From assembly GCF_000373805.1 (NCBI RefSeq), contig NZ_KB892471.1, forward strand, positions 1 through 64,000: DNA of 64,000 bases. Reading direction: 5' to 3'. Made by a program: the position numbers and the translations under genes. Origin of the DNA: Corynebacterium pilosum DSM 20521 = CIP 103422 (GTDB lineage: Bacteria > Actinomycetota > Actinomycetes > Mycobacteriales > Mycobacteriaceae). Under the pieces are notes generated by a model. It ran no database searches. It was not told where the DNA came from and saw only the letters and a program-made list of their open reading frames with translations. Below are positions 15,856 to 26,207 of the stretch, one piece after another; within the stretch, counting starts at the first letter, position 1, and every line of letters begins with the position of its first letter.

Positions 15856-15987
15856 GCCCACAATTATGCCTGACAGGGGATGAGTCTGGCCCCAATTCAA
15901 CGGGGACGCATACTGAGCTTCTACACGCTGTCCGCGAAGAGCTCGCCGCCTACCAGCTTGCCCTTGACATCAGCCCCGCACCACCGA

Positions 15988-16998
<1,011 letters not shown>

Positions 16999-17014
16999 TG
17001 ATCTTCCTCGGGTT

Positions 17015-17437
17015 TTAGGTTGTAGTGCTTAGGACAGATTGCGGTGAAGTAAGCAGGCTGGCGACGGTGTCAACATCTCGGGCCGTGCCTAAAAGCTCGA
17101 ATCGGTGCAGGATGGGCACGCCACATTTCTTTGCGACGATCGGCCCCGCACAGCAGTAGTGCACCCCAAAGTTGGTGTTGCCACTAACGACGACACCGCG
17201 AATCAACGCGCGGTTCTCTTGCACGTTGAGAAATTTGATTACCTGCTTCGGCACTGCTCCGCGCTGATCACCGCCGCCGTAGCTAGGCAGAATCAAAACG
17301 TACGGACGGGTCACAAATGATGCAGGGTCCGTTCGACGCAACGGGATACGGTAGGCAGCGACCTCAACTTTGTCCTGGAGCTTGCCGACGAAGCGGTGCG
17401 TGTTCTCAGAGACTGAAGAGAAATACACAACGTCCAT
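17015..17437 (-). CDS. Flavodoxin-like ribonucleotide reductase activator NrdI
   Basis: The 140-residue protein begins [17 protein letters not shown], the FMN-binding loop of NrdI, and contains the ILPSYGGG and [16 protein letters not shown] motifs that line the flavin. NrdI supplies the oxidant that matures NrdF cofactors, and class Ie R2 proteins also depend on it. The start ATG at 17437 is chosen because NrdI proteins begin at this motif; in-frame starts up to 17572 would add an unrelated N-terminus. It precedes the nrdF-like gene by 16 bases and they are surely one operon. No nrdE or nrdH is next to it. Confidence 0.88.
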   Translation of the reverse strand: MDVVYFSSVSENTHRFVGKLQDKVEVAAYRIPLRRTDPASFVTRPYVLILPSYGGGDQRGAVPKQVIKFLNVQENRALIRGVVVSGNTNFGVHYCCAGPIVAKKCGVPILHRFELLGTARDVDTVASLLTSPQSVLSTTT

Positions 17438-17936
17438 AAGTTCATCGCATTGAACTTCTTTCATCATGTGACTGAACAGTAGTGTGGAACGAAACTTCAC
17501 GCAAGAAGGCCTACCTTCTTGGCTGGGTTCGGCAGGGGCGATCGTCGTTAAGCGACGCGAATCAACACGCACCTATAATGCACAGTTTACGCTGGTCAGC
17601 AAGCATTTGCCATGCGCGCAAGGATTTTAGAAGGCCCCATTTTCAGCGATGACAAATACGCGAGCCGATCAAAAACATCTAGCTGATCCCCCGATGGGTT
17701 GCCAACGTCCGCTACAGCACTACACACTGCTGCGTGGTAACTGCTGCCACAGAAACTGGACGCCGAAAGGGGAGAGGACGTCGAACGCCTCGGTGGTGCC
17801 GTCTCGGAGACCTTCTTCGGCGTTACCGTCGCCGGCGAGATGCCCCAACGCCGCGTAACCGAAGCCAAATTGACCTTTTCCGCCGACAGCGCATCGACTT
17901 CAACGACGACCAGGCGTGAACCCGACGTTCGGGGTG
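17438..17936. other. Intergenic region with 12-mer and a gene fragment
   Basis: Between nrdI and the RhuM-like gene lie one exact dispersed 12-mer (17542-17553) and the degenerate third copy of the paralogous family (17720-17845). No intact gene is visible. Confidence 0.6.
17720..17845 (-). pseudogene. C-terminal fragment of the 19.5-20.2 kb paralogous family
   Basis: Read on the minus strand, about 40 codons give GDGNAEEGLRDGTTEAFDVL, then SPFGVQF and a QLPR-x-SV end. These match the C-termini of the genes at 19517-19903 and 19900-20250, combining features of both. The DNA shares a 31-base identical block with the 19.55 kb region. Upstream of this stretch the frame is lost. Confidence 0.75.
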
Positions 17937-19028
17937 TTAGTCGACAGATTCTTCGCCTTTTCTCCGTGGCTGCAGCCGTTTACGTTGGGCAATCAACTGG
18001 CGATCAGCTTCTCTGAGTGCTTCAACGAGCTCGCTTTCAGCGTCTTCGTGTTCTAGTTTGTTTCTACCTTGGTGATAGAGTTCATAGCGCTGTCGCGCGT
18101 ATTCGTCTGCCTGCTTTCTGTTGATTCGCCCGTGGTCGACTAATGGTTCATAGTCATTAAATTCGATGAACTGATCCGCTTTTATGAGCCAGTCGCGCAT
18201 GTGGACGACTTTTCGGCGTTCAGCCTGGTCTTGTGCGTAATTGAGGAATCCGGAGACGAGGTAGTTGAGTCGGTTTAATTCTTTGCCGGTGAGGTAATTC
18301 TTGGCGGTGGTGACGTCTCTTTTGCGGACGATGGTGCCTCTCCAGTTGGTTAGGCCTAGATTGTCCGCGTTTGGGTCACAGCGTGTAGCGATGATCTCTG
18401 CTGCTGTGTTTCCGGTGATCGCGTAGTGTAGTTTGTCCTGGATAGTGGCAAATAAGCGTTTCGTGCGCTGTGAATTCGGCTCGTAATCATCGGCAAGCGC
18501 GATGATGCTGCGTAGTTCGAGGTAGAGACGGGCTTCGCTAGACCGAATGTCACGGATGCGGGCAAGTAGTTCGTCAAAATAGTCTGCCCCAAGTGGGTCT
18601 TTGAGTTTGTCATCATTGAGGGCGAAACCTTTGATGAGGTATTCGCGCAGGACCTCTGTCGCCCATTTGCGGAATTGAGCTCCCCGGGGGCCTCGGATAC
18701 GGTATCCGACGGCCAAGATTGCGTCTAGGTTGTAGTGTTCGATGTGTCTTTTAACGGATCTACCCTGTTCAACGGCAACATTTTCCATTTTGGAAACAGT
18801 TGCTTGTCGGGATAATTCTCCGTCTTGGTAGACGGTTTTGAGGTGCTTGCTTATAGCCGACACGCCGACATCAAAAAGTTCAGCCATGTCGGCCTGGGTC
18901 ATCCAGACGGTTCCCTCGATGAGTCGTAGGTGTACTTCGGTTCGATTGTCTTCAGTGGTGTAGATGACGAACTCGCCTTGGGAGGTACTGAGCGTTTTGG
19001 GTACTTCGCTAGTCAATGGGATCTTCAT
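17937..19028 (-). CDS. RhuM-family (virulence RhuM) protein
   Basis: The 363-residue protein has the N-terminal RhuM core: VWMTQADMAELFDVGVSAISKHL, then HYNLDAILAVGYRIRGPRGAQFRKWATEVLREYLIKGF. A helical C-terminal half follows with KNYLTGKELNRLNYLVSGFL. The N-terminal part is a DNA-binding-like fold shared with phage anti-repressors. RhuM was first noted in a Salmonella pathogenicity island but its biochemical role is unclear; copies are common in defence and mobile regions. It lies between a broken and an intact copy of a small paralogous family, which suggests it was inserted there. Confidence 0.85.
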   Translation of the reverse strand: MKIPLTSEVPKTLSTSQGEFVIYTTEDNRTEVHLRLIEGTVWMTQADMAELFDVGVSAISKHLKTVYQDGELSRQATVSKMENVAVEQGRSVKRHIEHYNLDAILAVGYRIRGPRGAQFRKWATEVLREYLIKGFALNDDKLKDPLGADYFDELLARIRDIRSSEARLYLELRSIIALADDYEPNSQRTKRLFATIQDKLHYAITGNTAAEIIATRCDPNADNLGLTNWRGTIVRKRDVTTAKNYLTGKELNRLNYLVSGFLNYAQDQAERRKVVHMRDWLIKADQFIEFNDYEPLVDHGRINRKQADEYARQRYELYHQGRNKLEHEDAESELVEALREADRQLIAQRKRLQPRRKGEESVD

Positions 19029-19516
19029 CTCGTTTCATTCGCGCTTCGTTTTCTTTGGGTGCTGTCGGTGACCTAATCGTCGTTGTCGAAGGGCCGGACA
19101 ATTCCATTATCGAGTTCATCATGTGTGGTGGACATGTGGCTGAGAGTGTTCGAACGCCGGTGTGCGTCGAGCTCGTCAATCGAGTGGTGAAATTGTCGGT
19201 CTGCACACCCCGCTTCATTCGTCGAAGTATTTCGTCTGCAAATTGATCTTCGGAGCTAAGCGTAGAGCAAAAAGGGTTCAGCATGCATCCCCTGAATCCC
19301 GTTGTTCTCATTGGAGCCCGAAGCCCTCATCACTTCAGAAGTGACGAAAAGCTCGCAGCCACACTGGAAAGGACGAAGCAACGCATGGGTCGCGCTGTTC
19401 ACAGTCATGAATTGCCTCACGCTTCCCTACGGTCAAGGCAAGCAACCGTCGAGATGTTTTCGTTTTGTTTGTCACTGGCAGTGCGGATAATTTCCGGCAG
19501 CAGGCCCGCTACGGCA
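19029..19516. other. Intergenic stretch without recognisable genes
   Basis: Nearly 490 bases between the RhuM-like gene and the paralogous pair show no convincing coding frame, RNA gene or repeat. Only short unrelated frames are present, and the composition is more AT-rich than the flanks. Confidence 0.5.
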
Positions 19517-19903
19517 CTACACACTGTCGCGCGGCAACTGCTCCCACTCGAACTGGACGCCGAAAGGGGAGAGGACGTCGAAAGCCTCGGTGGTGCCGTC
19601 CTCGATCCCGTCGGCAACGTCCTCACCGCCGGAGGTGATATCGACGATCACTTCCTCCGGCTCCCACTTCATCTCGGTGACAAGCCACCCGCCGCGGCTG
19701 CGCAGGCCGAACTCGTCGGGACGCAGGTCATCGAACCACTGCATCACGGCGTTGCGCGCATTCGGACCGGTCACGGTGAGGCGCACGGTGGCACTCGAAC
19801 CGTCGTTGCCCGGCCCGCCGGTTTCCGGTGAGCCCCAGAGCCAGTCATAATCCATGCGGTAGGGCGCGGTCGAAGGCCTTTGACGCGTCAAGTCTTCGCT
19901 CAT
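19517..19903 (-). CDS. Small paralogous protein A of unknown function
   Basis: I do not recognise this 128-residue acidic, soluble family. It is paralogous to the gene just upstream: both share TVRLTVTGP near the middle, a (G)GWLV or DDWLV strand, DIT(S/A)GG(E/D), and DGT(T/S)EAF(D/E)VL close to the C-terminus. The ATG at 19903 overlaps the stop of the upstream paralogue (ATGA), so the pair is translationally coupled. A third, broken copy lies at 17.7 kb beyond the RhuM-like gene. Tandem small acidic paralogues near restriction genes can be immunity or anti-nuclease proteins, but nothing here proves that. Confidence 0.65.
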   Translation of the reverse strand: MSEDLTRQRPSTAPYRMDYDWLWGSPETGGPGNDGSSATVRLTVTGPNARNAVMQWFDDLRPDEFGLRSRGGWLVTEMKWEPEEVIVDITSGGEDVADGIEDGTTEAFDVLSPFGVQFEWEQLPRDSV

Positions 19904-20250
19904 GGCTTCGGGTCGTGCTGATCCAGCTGCGCCCACTCGAGCTCACAGCCCAGCGGATCGAGGACCTCAAAAGCCTCCGACGTGCCGTCGCGCAGCCCCT
20001 CTTCCGCGTTGTCGCCGCCGGCGGTGATGTCTAGCATCGCATAATCGGTGCCGGACTTGACCTCGCGCACGAGCCAGTCGTCGCGCCCGCGCGAACCCAA
20101 CGCGTCGGCGCCCAGGTCGCGCATCCACTCCAGCACGCCTTCGCGCGCCATGGGGCCAGTCACGGTCAGGCGAACGGTCACGGACTCACCATCGCCGTCG
20201 GCCTGCTGCTGACGGATCCAGTCAGGATCAACCTCGTAACGTTGGTTCAT
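19900..20250 (-). CDS. Small paralogous protein B of unknown function
   Basis: This 116-residue protein is the first gene of the pair and shares with paralogue A the TVRLTVTGPMAREGVLEWM, DDWLVREV, LDITAGGDNAEEGL and DGTSEAFEVLDP segments. The start ATG at 20250 is chosen because the conserved part begins soon after (MNQRYEVDPDW); the longer frame to 20472 adds an unrelated extension. No clear ribosome site precedes it, so a leaderless transcript is possible. It diverges from the DUF454 gene, with 79 bases between the two starts. Confidence 0.65.
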   Translation of the reverse strand: MNQRYEVDPDWIRQQQADGDGESVTVRLTVTGPMAREGVLEWMRDLGADALGSRGRDDWLVREVKSGTDYAMLDITAGGDNAEEGLRDGTSEAFEVLDPLGCELEWAQLDQHDPKP

Positions 20251-20329
20251 GGAAGCCAGAGTAGTAACCAGCATGCGGTTGCGCCGCCGACTAGCGGCAG
20301 AATCATCCTTTAGTTGTATAGTGGCGGGT

Positions 20330-20725
20330 ATGTTGAAGCCGATCCTTGCCACCGTGGGCGTCATCGCGCTGGCCCTGGGCGCGCTCGGCATCGTGCTTCC
20401 CGTCCTCCCCACCACCCCGTTCCTCCTGCTCAGCGCCTTTTGTTTCGCGCGCAGCTCAACACGGCTGCACAACTACCTCATCAACCACAAAGTCTTCGGC
20501 ACCTACATCGCCAATTACTACAACAAGTCGATGACACCGAAACACAAGGCCCGCACCCTCACGATCATGTGGCTGGGCATCCTGCTCTCCGCATGGCTGA
20601 TCGGCAAGACCGTCACCTGGATCATCCTGCCCATCATCGCGATCCTGGTCAGCATCCACATCGTGCGCCTCTCCCCACGGCCCGAGAAGACGCCGGAGCT
20701 TATCGACGAGGCCAGCAACCATTAG
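20330..20725 (+). CDS. YbaN-like DUF454 membrane protein
   Basis: The 131-residue protein starts MLKPILATVGVIALALGALGI and has the ALGIVLPVLPTTPFLLLSAFCFARSS signature of DUF454 inner-membrane proteins, with a second hydrophobic pair near the C-terminus (WLGILLSAWLIG and VTWIILPIIAILVSI). The start at 20330 is chosen because the transmembrane family signature begins here. TATAGT just upstream may be its -10 element. Function of the family is unknown. Confidence 0.85.
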   Translation: MLKPILATVGVIALALGALGIVLPVLPTTPFLLLSAFCFARSSTRLHNYLINHKVFGTYIANYYNKSMTPKHKARTLTIMWLGILLSAWLIGKTVTWIILPIIAILVSIHIVRLSPRPEKTPELIDEASNH

Positions 20726-20797
20726 AGATAGCCGCTCTACCGCGGGGGCTATGGTATTTCTACATAAATATCCCCTCGCCACAGTAAGGACGCCCTC

Positions 20798-22060
20798 ATG
20801 GTCAAACGCCTTGTCCCTCTGAAACGACAACTTCCAGCCCCACAGATTTTCACCGACTTCCTGAAATTCAAGAAGCCTACGGGTGATCGTCGTCAAGCAC
20901 GGCTCAACGCAGCCCAAGACGTGTGGGACCTGCGCAAGATCGCCAAACGACGAACGCCTACCGGGCCTTTCGACTATGTCGAAGGCGCTGCCGAACAAGA
21001 GATCTCCTTGGGCCGGGCGCGCGAGGCATGGGCCAACCTCAGCTTCCACCCGCAGGTGCTTCGCGACGTGTCCAACGTGGATCTTTCCACCACCGTCGCC
21101 GGGGGAGAGGCCGCAATGCCGCTGTCCATCGCACCAACCGGGTTCACGCGCATGATGCACGCGGAAGGCGAAGTGGCCGGCGTCACCGCAGCTCACCAGG
21201 CGGGCATCCCATTCTCCCTGTCGACTGTCGGCACCGCGACCATCGAGGAAGTCGCCGCTGCGGGTCCGTACGGACGCAAGTGGTTCCAGCTGTACATGGC
21301 CGGCGAATCCCGCGAGATCTCCGAAGGCCTCATCGAACGTGCTGAACGCTCCGGCTATGACACGCTCATCGTCACCGTGGACACGCCTGTCGCCGGGGCG
21401 CGCCACCGCGATGCGCGCAACGGCATGACATTCCCGCCGCAGCTCACGCTGAAGACGGTGCTAGATGCGTCCTACCGCCCGGAGTGGTGGTTCAACTTCT
21501 TAACGACGAAACCCCTGGGCTTTACCAACTTTGGGGAGGGCACGAAGTCCATCGCGCAGATCGGCAACATGTTTGACCCATCGCTGAACTTCGACGATAT
21601 CGCGTGGCTGCGCGACCAGTGGAAGGGCACCTTGTTGATGAAGGGGATCCAAACTGCATCCGACGCCGCACGTGCCATCGACGCAGGTGCAGACGGCGTG
21701 ATCCTCTCCAACCATGGTGGGCGGCAGCTGGACCGCGCGCCCGTCCCGCTGTACACCCTGCCTGCGGTGCGCAAGGCCGTTGGCGATGAGCCGACCGTGA
21801 TCGTCGATACCGGAATCATGAGCGGTGCCGATGTCATCGCCGCCGTCGCCCTAGGTGCTGATGCCGCGATGATCGGGCGTGCGTACCTCTACGGCCTGAT
21901 GGCCGGCGGCGCCGAAGGCGTGGTGCGGTTGCTGGACATCATGCAGGCGGAGATGATCCGCACGATGCAGCTGATGGGCGTGGGATCCATCACCGACCTC
22001 AACCTAGACATGGTCTCCCTCGACTGGAAAGCAGGACACCATGAGCACGACTTCATCTAG
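20798..22060 (+). CDS. lldD: L-lactate dehydrogenase, FMN-dependent (quinone)
   Basis: The 420-residue enzyme oxidises L-lactate to pyruvate at the membrane and passes electrons to quinone. Family marks are IAPTGFTRMMHAEGE, the (Y/F)QLYMAG strand, and ILSNHGGRQLDRAP, which contains the catalytic His and the FMN-contacting Arg, with GADAAMIGRAYLYGL near the end. The length equals that of the Corynebacterium lldD product. ATG at 20798 follows AAGGA. Its 3' end overlaps the MHS transporter gene by 20 bases, so uptake and oxidation of a carboxylate are coupled. In C. glutamicum, lldD also forms an operon with a transporter and is controlled by LldR. Confidence 0.9.
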   Translation: MVKRLVPLKRQLPAPQIFTDFLKFKKPTGDRRQARLNAAQDVWDLRKIAKRRTPTGPFDYVEGAAEQEISLGRAREAWANLSFHPQVLRDVSNVDLSTTVAGGEAAMPLSIAPTGFTRMMHAEGEVAGVTAAHQAGIPFSLSTVGTATIEEVAAAGPYGRKWFQLYMAGESREISEGLIERAERSGYDTLIVTVDTPVAGARHRDARNGMTFPPQLTLKTVLDASYRPEWWFNFLTTKPLGFTNFGEGTKSIAQIGNMFDPSLNFDDIAWLRDQWKGTLLMKGIQTASDAARAIDAGADGVILSNHGGRQLDRAPVPLYTLPAVRKAVGDEPTVIVDTGIMSGADVIAAVALGADAAMIGRAYLYGLMAGGAEGVVRLLDIMQAEMIRTMQLMGVGSITDLNLDMVSLDWKAGHHEHDFI

Positions 22061-23369
22061 CGCACCTAATACGCTTGGCCTGCGCAAAGGCGGCGGGCGC
22101 GCGGTCTTCGCATCGATGCTGGGAACCCTGGTCGAGTGGTATGACTACGCCCTCTACGGCGCGGCGGCCTCCCTGGTAATTGGTCCGCTGTTCTTCGGCC
22201 AGCTCGACGCCGGCCAGGCCGTCGCGGCATTCGCCACCTTCGCCGTGGGTTTCATCGCGCGGCCCTTTGGTGGTTTGCTCATCGCACACTGGGGTGACAA
22301 GCATGGCCGCAAGCCCGCGATGTTGTTCACCATGATTGTGATGGGTGTGTCCACCGTCGGAATTGGCCTGCTTCCCACGGCCGAGGTGGCGGGCGTGTGG
22401 GCCGTCGTGATGCTCGTCGGCCTGCGCCTCCTCCAAGGCTTGGGCGCTGGCGCGGAGCTCACCGGTGCGATGACCCTTGTCGCCGAGTACGCTACCCCAG
22501 CCCGGCGCGGCTTGTGGACGTCCCTGATCATGTCGATGCCCCCGGCGGGATCGGCGATCGCCACGCTCGCTTTTCTTGCGGTGGCTGCGTTGCCGGAAGA
22601 ACAGTTCTACGGCTGGGGTTGGCGCGCGCCCTTCCTGGCGTCGGTGGTGCTGTTCCTCGTCGCGATCTTCATCCGCACCAAGTTGGAGGAATCCCCCGAC
22701 TATCAGGCCGCGATGGAGCAACGCGATGCCGTCCAGCGCGAGGCCCGCACCCCGCTCGGGGAGGTGCTGAAGAATCAGTGGCGCGAGGTGATCCTCGGTT
22801 TCATGGCTGTGACCGGGCACAACGCCAACAACTACATCATTTCGATCGCCTCGATCACCATCATGGTCACCTACGGCGGCCTCGAGCGCACCGAGGCACT
22901 GACCGCTGTGCTGCTGGGCTCCCTGCTGGGCATTCTGCTCAGCCCCTTGGGCGGTATGGCTGGCGACCGATTCGGCGCAGGGCGCGTGATGGCGGTCGGC
23001 GCATTAGCCGGTTTATTCTTCGCCTACCCGCTGTTCACCGCCTTCAAATCAGGCAATATCTGGATCGCATTCGCGGCACTCGCTGTGTCCTACGGTTTTG
23101 TCCTGGCGTGTACATCGGGTGCCCAGGGCGCTTTCCTGGCCAACTTGTTCCCCGTGCGCACACGGTTCACCGGGACTGCGCTGGCACGAGAGACCAACGG
23201 TGCGCTGGTCGCAGGACTTACACCCATGATCGTCACCGCGCTGCTGGAGGCCGGCGATGGTTCCATCACCTGGGCCGCCGGATACATGGCCGCCTGCTTC
23301 TTCATCACCTTCCTGGGAGTCACGCTCGCCCGAGGACGGGGCGACAACAAAACAGAGACACCGGCCTAG
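22041..23369 (+). CDS. MHS-family MFS transporter (organic acid symporter)
   Basis: The 442-residue protein has 12 predicted membrane segments and the MHS (ProP/ShiA-type) signatures VEWYDYALYGAAASLV near the N-terminus and RPFGGLLIAHWGDKHGRKPAM in the loop after helix 2-3. It overlaps the end of lldD, so it most likely imports lactate or a related monocarboxylate by proton symport. The substrate is inferred only from context; metabolite:H+ symporters of this family also carry shikimate, ketoglutarate, proline or betaine. Confidence 0.85.
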   Translation: MSTTSSSAPNTLGLRKGGGRAVFASMLGTLVEWYDYALYGAAASLVIGPLFFGQLDAGQAVAAFATFAVGFIARPFGGLLIAHWGDKHGRKPAMLFTMIVMGVSTVGIGLLPTAEVAGVWAVVMLVGLRLLQGLGAGAELTGAMTLVAEYATPARRGLWTSLIMSMPPAGSAIATLAFLAVAALPEEQFYGWGWRAPFLASVVLFLVAIFIRTKLEESPDYQAAMEQRDAVQREARTPLGEVLKNQWREVILGFMAVTGHNANNYIISIASITIMVTYGGLERTEALTAVLLGSLLGILLSPLGGMAGDRFGAGRVMAVGALAGLFFAYPLFTAFKSGNIWIAFAALAVSYGFVLACTSGAQGAFLANLFPVRTRFTGTALARETNGALVAGLTPMIVTALLEAGDGSITWAAGYMAACFFITFLGVTLARGRGDNKTETPA

Positions 23370-23399
23370 GCCACTTCGTGGTCGCTACACTGAACCAGC

Positions 23400-24188
23400 A
23401 TGGCACGCACATTGTGGGCAGTCAGCGACCTGCACGTCACCTTCCCGGAGAATCAAGCGATCGTCGATAAGCTAGCCCCCGAACACCCAGAGGACTGGCT
23501 GATCGTCACCGGCGATGTGGCCGACAAGATCCCCGATGTCGTCCGCGCCATGGAACCGCTGGCCCAGCGCTTCGCGAAAGTGATCTGGGTTCCCGGCAAC
23601 CACGAGCTTTTCAACCGGCGCACCGACCGCATCAACGGCAAAGCCCGCTACCGGGCGCTGGTGGGGGAGCTGCGGGCGCTGGGTATCGTGACGCCGGAGG
23701 ACCCGTTTCCCGTCTTTGCCGGCGTGACCGTGTGCCCCCTGTTTACGCTGTATGACTACTCATTCCGCCCCCTGGGGCTGTCCGCGCGCCAGGCGATCGC
23801 CCAGGCAGAGGTTGTGCTTGACGACGAGATCGCCATCGCACCCTATGTAAATGTGGAAGAGTGGTGCGCCGAGCGCGTGGAGTACTCGCGCGGGCGTCTC
23901 GACGAAGTACGTGGCGAAACGGTGCTGGTCAACCATTGGCCACTGGTGGTGGAACCGACGCGGCGGCTGCGGTATCCCGATATTGCGCTGTGGTGCGGGA
24001 CCGAAGCAACACGCGACTGGGCACCAAAGTATCACGCGCGCGCAGCCGTGCACGGGCACCTCCACATCCCGGTAGAGACTGTGGTGGACGGCGTGCCGCA
24101 CATTGAGGTGTCACTGGGCTACCCGTTTGAGAAACACCCGCCCGGGGCAGTGCAGCGGCCGTGGCCATTCCCAGTGCTGCGGGAGTGA
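23400..24188 (+). CDS. Calcineurin-like metallophosphoesterase
   Basis: The 262-residue protein has the canonical order of metal motifs: SDLHV (10-14), TGDVADK, GNHELF, a VNHWPLV helix and AVHGHLH near the C-terminus. It therefore binds two metals and hydrolyses a phosphoester. No signal peptide is present, so it is cytoplasmic. Similar proteins occur near phosphopantetheinyl transferase genes in corynebacteria, but none is adjacent here. Its substrate is unknown. It contains two exact dispersed 12-mers, at 23461 and 23816. Confidence 0.88.
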   Translation: MARTLWAVSDLHVTFPENQAIVDKLAPEHPEDWLIVTGDVADKIPDVVRAMEPLAQRFAKVIWVPGNHELFNRRTDRINGKARYRALVGELRALGIVTPEDPFPVFAGVTVCPLFTLYDYSFRPLGLSARQAIAQAEVVLDDEIAIAPYVNVEEWCAERVEYSRGRLDEVRGETVLVNHWPLVVEPTRRLRYPDIALWCGTEATRDWAPKYHARAAVHGHLHIPVETVVDGVPHIEVSLGYPFEKHPPGAVQRPWPFPVLRE

Positions 24189-24280
24189 TGGCGTCACTTA
24201 CCTAAGTGATGACAGTGATCGATGTAGTGATGGAGTGGACCGACGATGCGACGAGCCACCCGGCGCGCACCAACGCAAAG

Positions 24281-24311
24281 GCCCGGCCTTCCCATTGCGG
24301 GAAAGCCGGGC
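24281..24311. terminator. Bidirectional hairpin between convergent genes
   Basis: GCCCGGC...TTCCC pairs with GGGAA...GCCGGGC around a 4-5 base loop with one mismatch. It lies between the metallophosphoesterase and the convergent lipoprotein gene, with a 12-mer copy just beyond it at 24327. Confidence 0.7.
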
Positions 24312-24341
24312 GAATGGTTGGGGTGTTCGTCGTTAAGCGAA

Positions 24342-26207
24342 CTACTGCTTCGTGATGCCGTAGGAATCGCGCAGGGTCACCGTGCGCTCCTCGCCACCGT
24401 GCAGGTCGCCCTCCACGATGTAGAAATCGATGGTGAACGTCTCTGGGGTAACGGTGTACACCGCGAAGGTCTGCTTCTCAGACTGACGGTAGTTGTCGTG
24501 CTTGTGCTCGAACTTCGGGGAGTCCTCGGGCTGCTCAGCAACATCGAAGAGGCCGTTCCACAGGTCAGTGTCCTCGTCGGTCATCCAATCCAGCTTCGGA
24601 CGGACCTTCGCAACGTGGTCGGCGCCCTTCTGGTAGATCGCGTCATAGGTCTTGGTACCGGACGTGTTCGGGATGACGTAGGTGACGCCCTCCGGGTTCA
24701 CGTGGTGCTCGACGCCATCAATGTCTGTCTTCTCGGTGTCCTCAACCTCGCCGTACGCGAAGTTATCCGGGGTGTACACCAAGGACTTGGTGCGGGTGAG
24801 GTTGTGGTCATGGCCCTGCAGCACAATATCCACGCCAAGCTCGTCGGCAAGCTGCACGAACTCCTCGCGAGTCACCTGCACGTCCTCATCCTGAAGAGCG
24901 TGGTAGGACGCCGAGTACACGGGCTTGTGGTACGCCAGAACGATCCAGTTGGCACCAGCCTCACGCGCGGCCTCGATGTCGGCCTTCGCCCACTCCATCT
25001 GCTCCTTACCGATCGCACCCTCCTCCGGGTTGTCTTCAGACTCCTTGTTGTCATTCGTGTTCAGAACGACGAAGTGAGCTCCCGAGTAGTCGAAGGAGTA
25101 GTAGGAACCACCGTTGACCTGATCGTTGGTCACCGGAACGTTGGTGTGCTCGTTGAACGCGGTCAGGTCCGTGCCCAACTCTTCGCGCATGTAGTTCAGC
25201 ACGTACTCATCGTGGTTACCCGGGGTATAGGCGTGCGGCAGGTTCATGTTGGATTCCTGGGACATGTCCAGGTTATCCACCCACTCGTCTTCCACCTGGG
25301 CGATCTCCACGAAGTCACCCGTGTGCAGCGCGAAGTCTGCCTCCGGGGCGGTCTCCAGCGCCTTCTCCAGGGTGTTCGCGCCGTAGGCGGCCTCGTTGTT
25401 CACGTTCGCGTTCCAGTACGCGTTCTGGGTGTCGGTGTACTGGATGAACTGGAAGGAGCCATCATCAGCACCCGCGGTGCGGAAGGAACCGGTGTCCGTG
25501 AAACCCTCAGACTCAGAGCCCAGCTGGAAGTAGTACTGCGTGTCCGGCTCCAGGCCGGTTGCGGTGGCCTTGTTGGTGTGCTCGGTCACCTGCTGCAGGA
25601 ACAGGTAGCCCAAGTTATTACCCTCAGCGGTCCACTGGGTGTTGTCACGGGTGATCTGCTCATCCGTGAAGTAGCCCAGGACCTCTTCGGGCTCATTGTT
25701 CTCGTCGACCAGGAAGTTGCCGTCCTCATCGGTGGTGACGGACGCGTAGATGTAGTAGCCGTTCTCGTCGCGCTCCGCGTAGTCCGAGGTGACCTCAGCG
25801 ACGTCAGCCTCGAACTCCAATGGATCGGACATATCCTCGTTGGTCGACACGCGCACCACGGAATCATCCAGCTTGTCGGTGGTGTACCAGTTGAAGGACA
25901 TTGAGGTGGACGGGTCCTCCGGCAGGTTCATCGCGACCCGGTTCGGCTCGTTGCTTTCCTTCACCGGGGCGGCCTCAGGCTTCTCGTCCTGCAACTCGAT
26001 CAGGTCTAGGCCGTTCTTCTCGCCGTAGACAGGGTCAACTTCCGTGGCTTCGGTAGTTTCGCTTGTCGACGACTCCGCCGACGTTGCGGTGGTCCCTTCT
26101 GCAGGGGTTGCCTCATTGTTTCCGCCGTCATCCGTGCAGCCAGTCACCAGCATCGCAGAGGCGGTCACTGCGGCCAGCACCTTCAATGTCTTAGTCCATT
26201 TAGCCAT
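24342..26207 (-). CDS. Secreted lipoprotein purple-acid-phosphatase-like phosphoesterase
   Basis: The 621-residue protein has a lipoprotein signal with lipobox LVTGC (Cys at about 24), a Thr/Ser/Glu-rich linker, a fibronectin-III-like N-terminal domain (about 85-230, ending in TGLEPDTQYYFQLGS) and a metallophosphatase domain: FALHTGDFVE, TPGNHDEY, VLAYHKPVYS and LQGHDHNLTR supply the metal ligands. It should be anchored outside the membrane and release phosphate from organic phosphates. A large insert is not apparent. Its stop lies next to the terminator at 24281. Confidence 0.88.
   Translation of the reverse strand: MAKWTKTLKVLAAVTASAMLVTGCTDDGGNNEATPAEGTTATSAESSTSETTEATEVDPVYGEKNGLDLIELQDEKPEAAPVKESNEPNRVAMNLPEDPSTSMSFNWYTTDKLDDSVVRVSTNEDMSDPLEFEADVAEVTSDYAERDENGYYIYASVTTDEDGNFLVDENNEPEEVLGYFTDEQITRDNTQWTAEGNNLGYLFLQQVTEHTNKATATGLEPDTQYYFQLGSESEGFTDTGSFRTAGADDGSFQFIQYTDTQNAYWNANVNNEAAYGANTLEKALETAPEADFALHTGDFVEIAQVEDEWVDNLDMSQESNMNLPHAYTPGNHDEYVLNYMREELGTDLTAFNEHTNVPVTNDQVNGGSYYSFDYSGAHFVVLNTNDNKESEDNPEEGAIGKEQMEWAKADIEAAREAGANWIVLAYHKPVYSASYHALQDEDVQVTREEFVQLADELGVDIVLQGHDHNLTRTKSLVYTPDNFAYGEVEDTEKTDIDGVEHHVNPEGVTYVIPNTSGTKTYDAIYQKGADHVAKVRPKLDWMTDEDTDLWNGLFDVAEQPEDSPKFEHKHDNYRQSEKQTFAVYTVTPETFTIDFYIVEGDLHGGEERTVTLRDSYGITKQ

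Noticed and set aside
24246..25904. 552-codon open frame on the plus strand opposite the lipoprotein phosphatase
   Set aside because: It is antisense to a gene with clear motifs, is Val/Leu/Arg-rich as expected for a shadow of high-GC coding DNA, and has no family motif.
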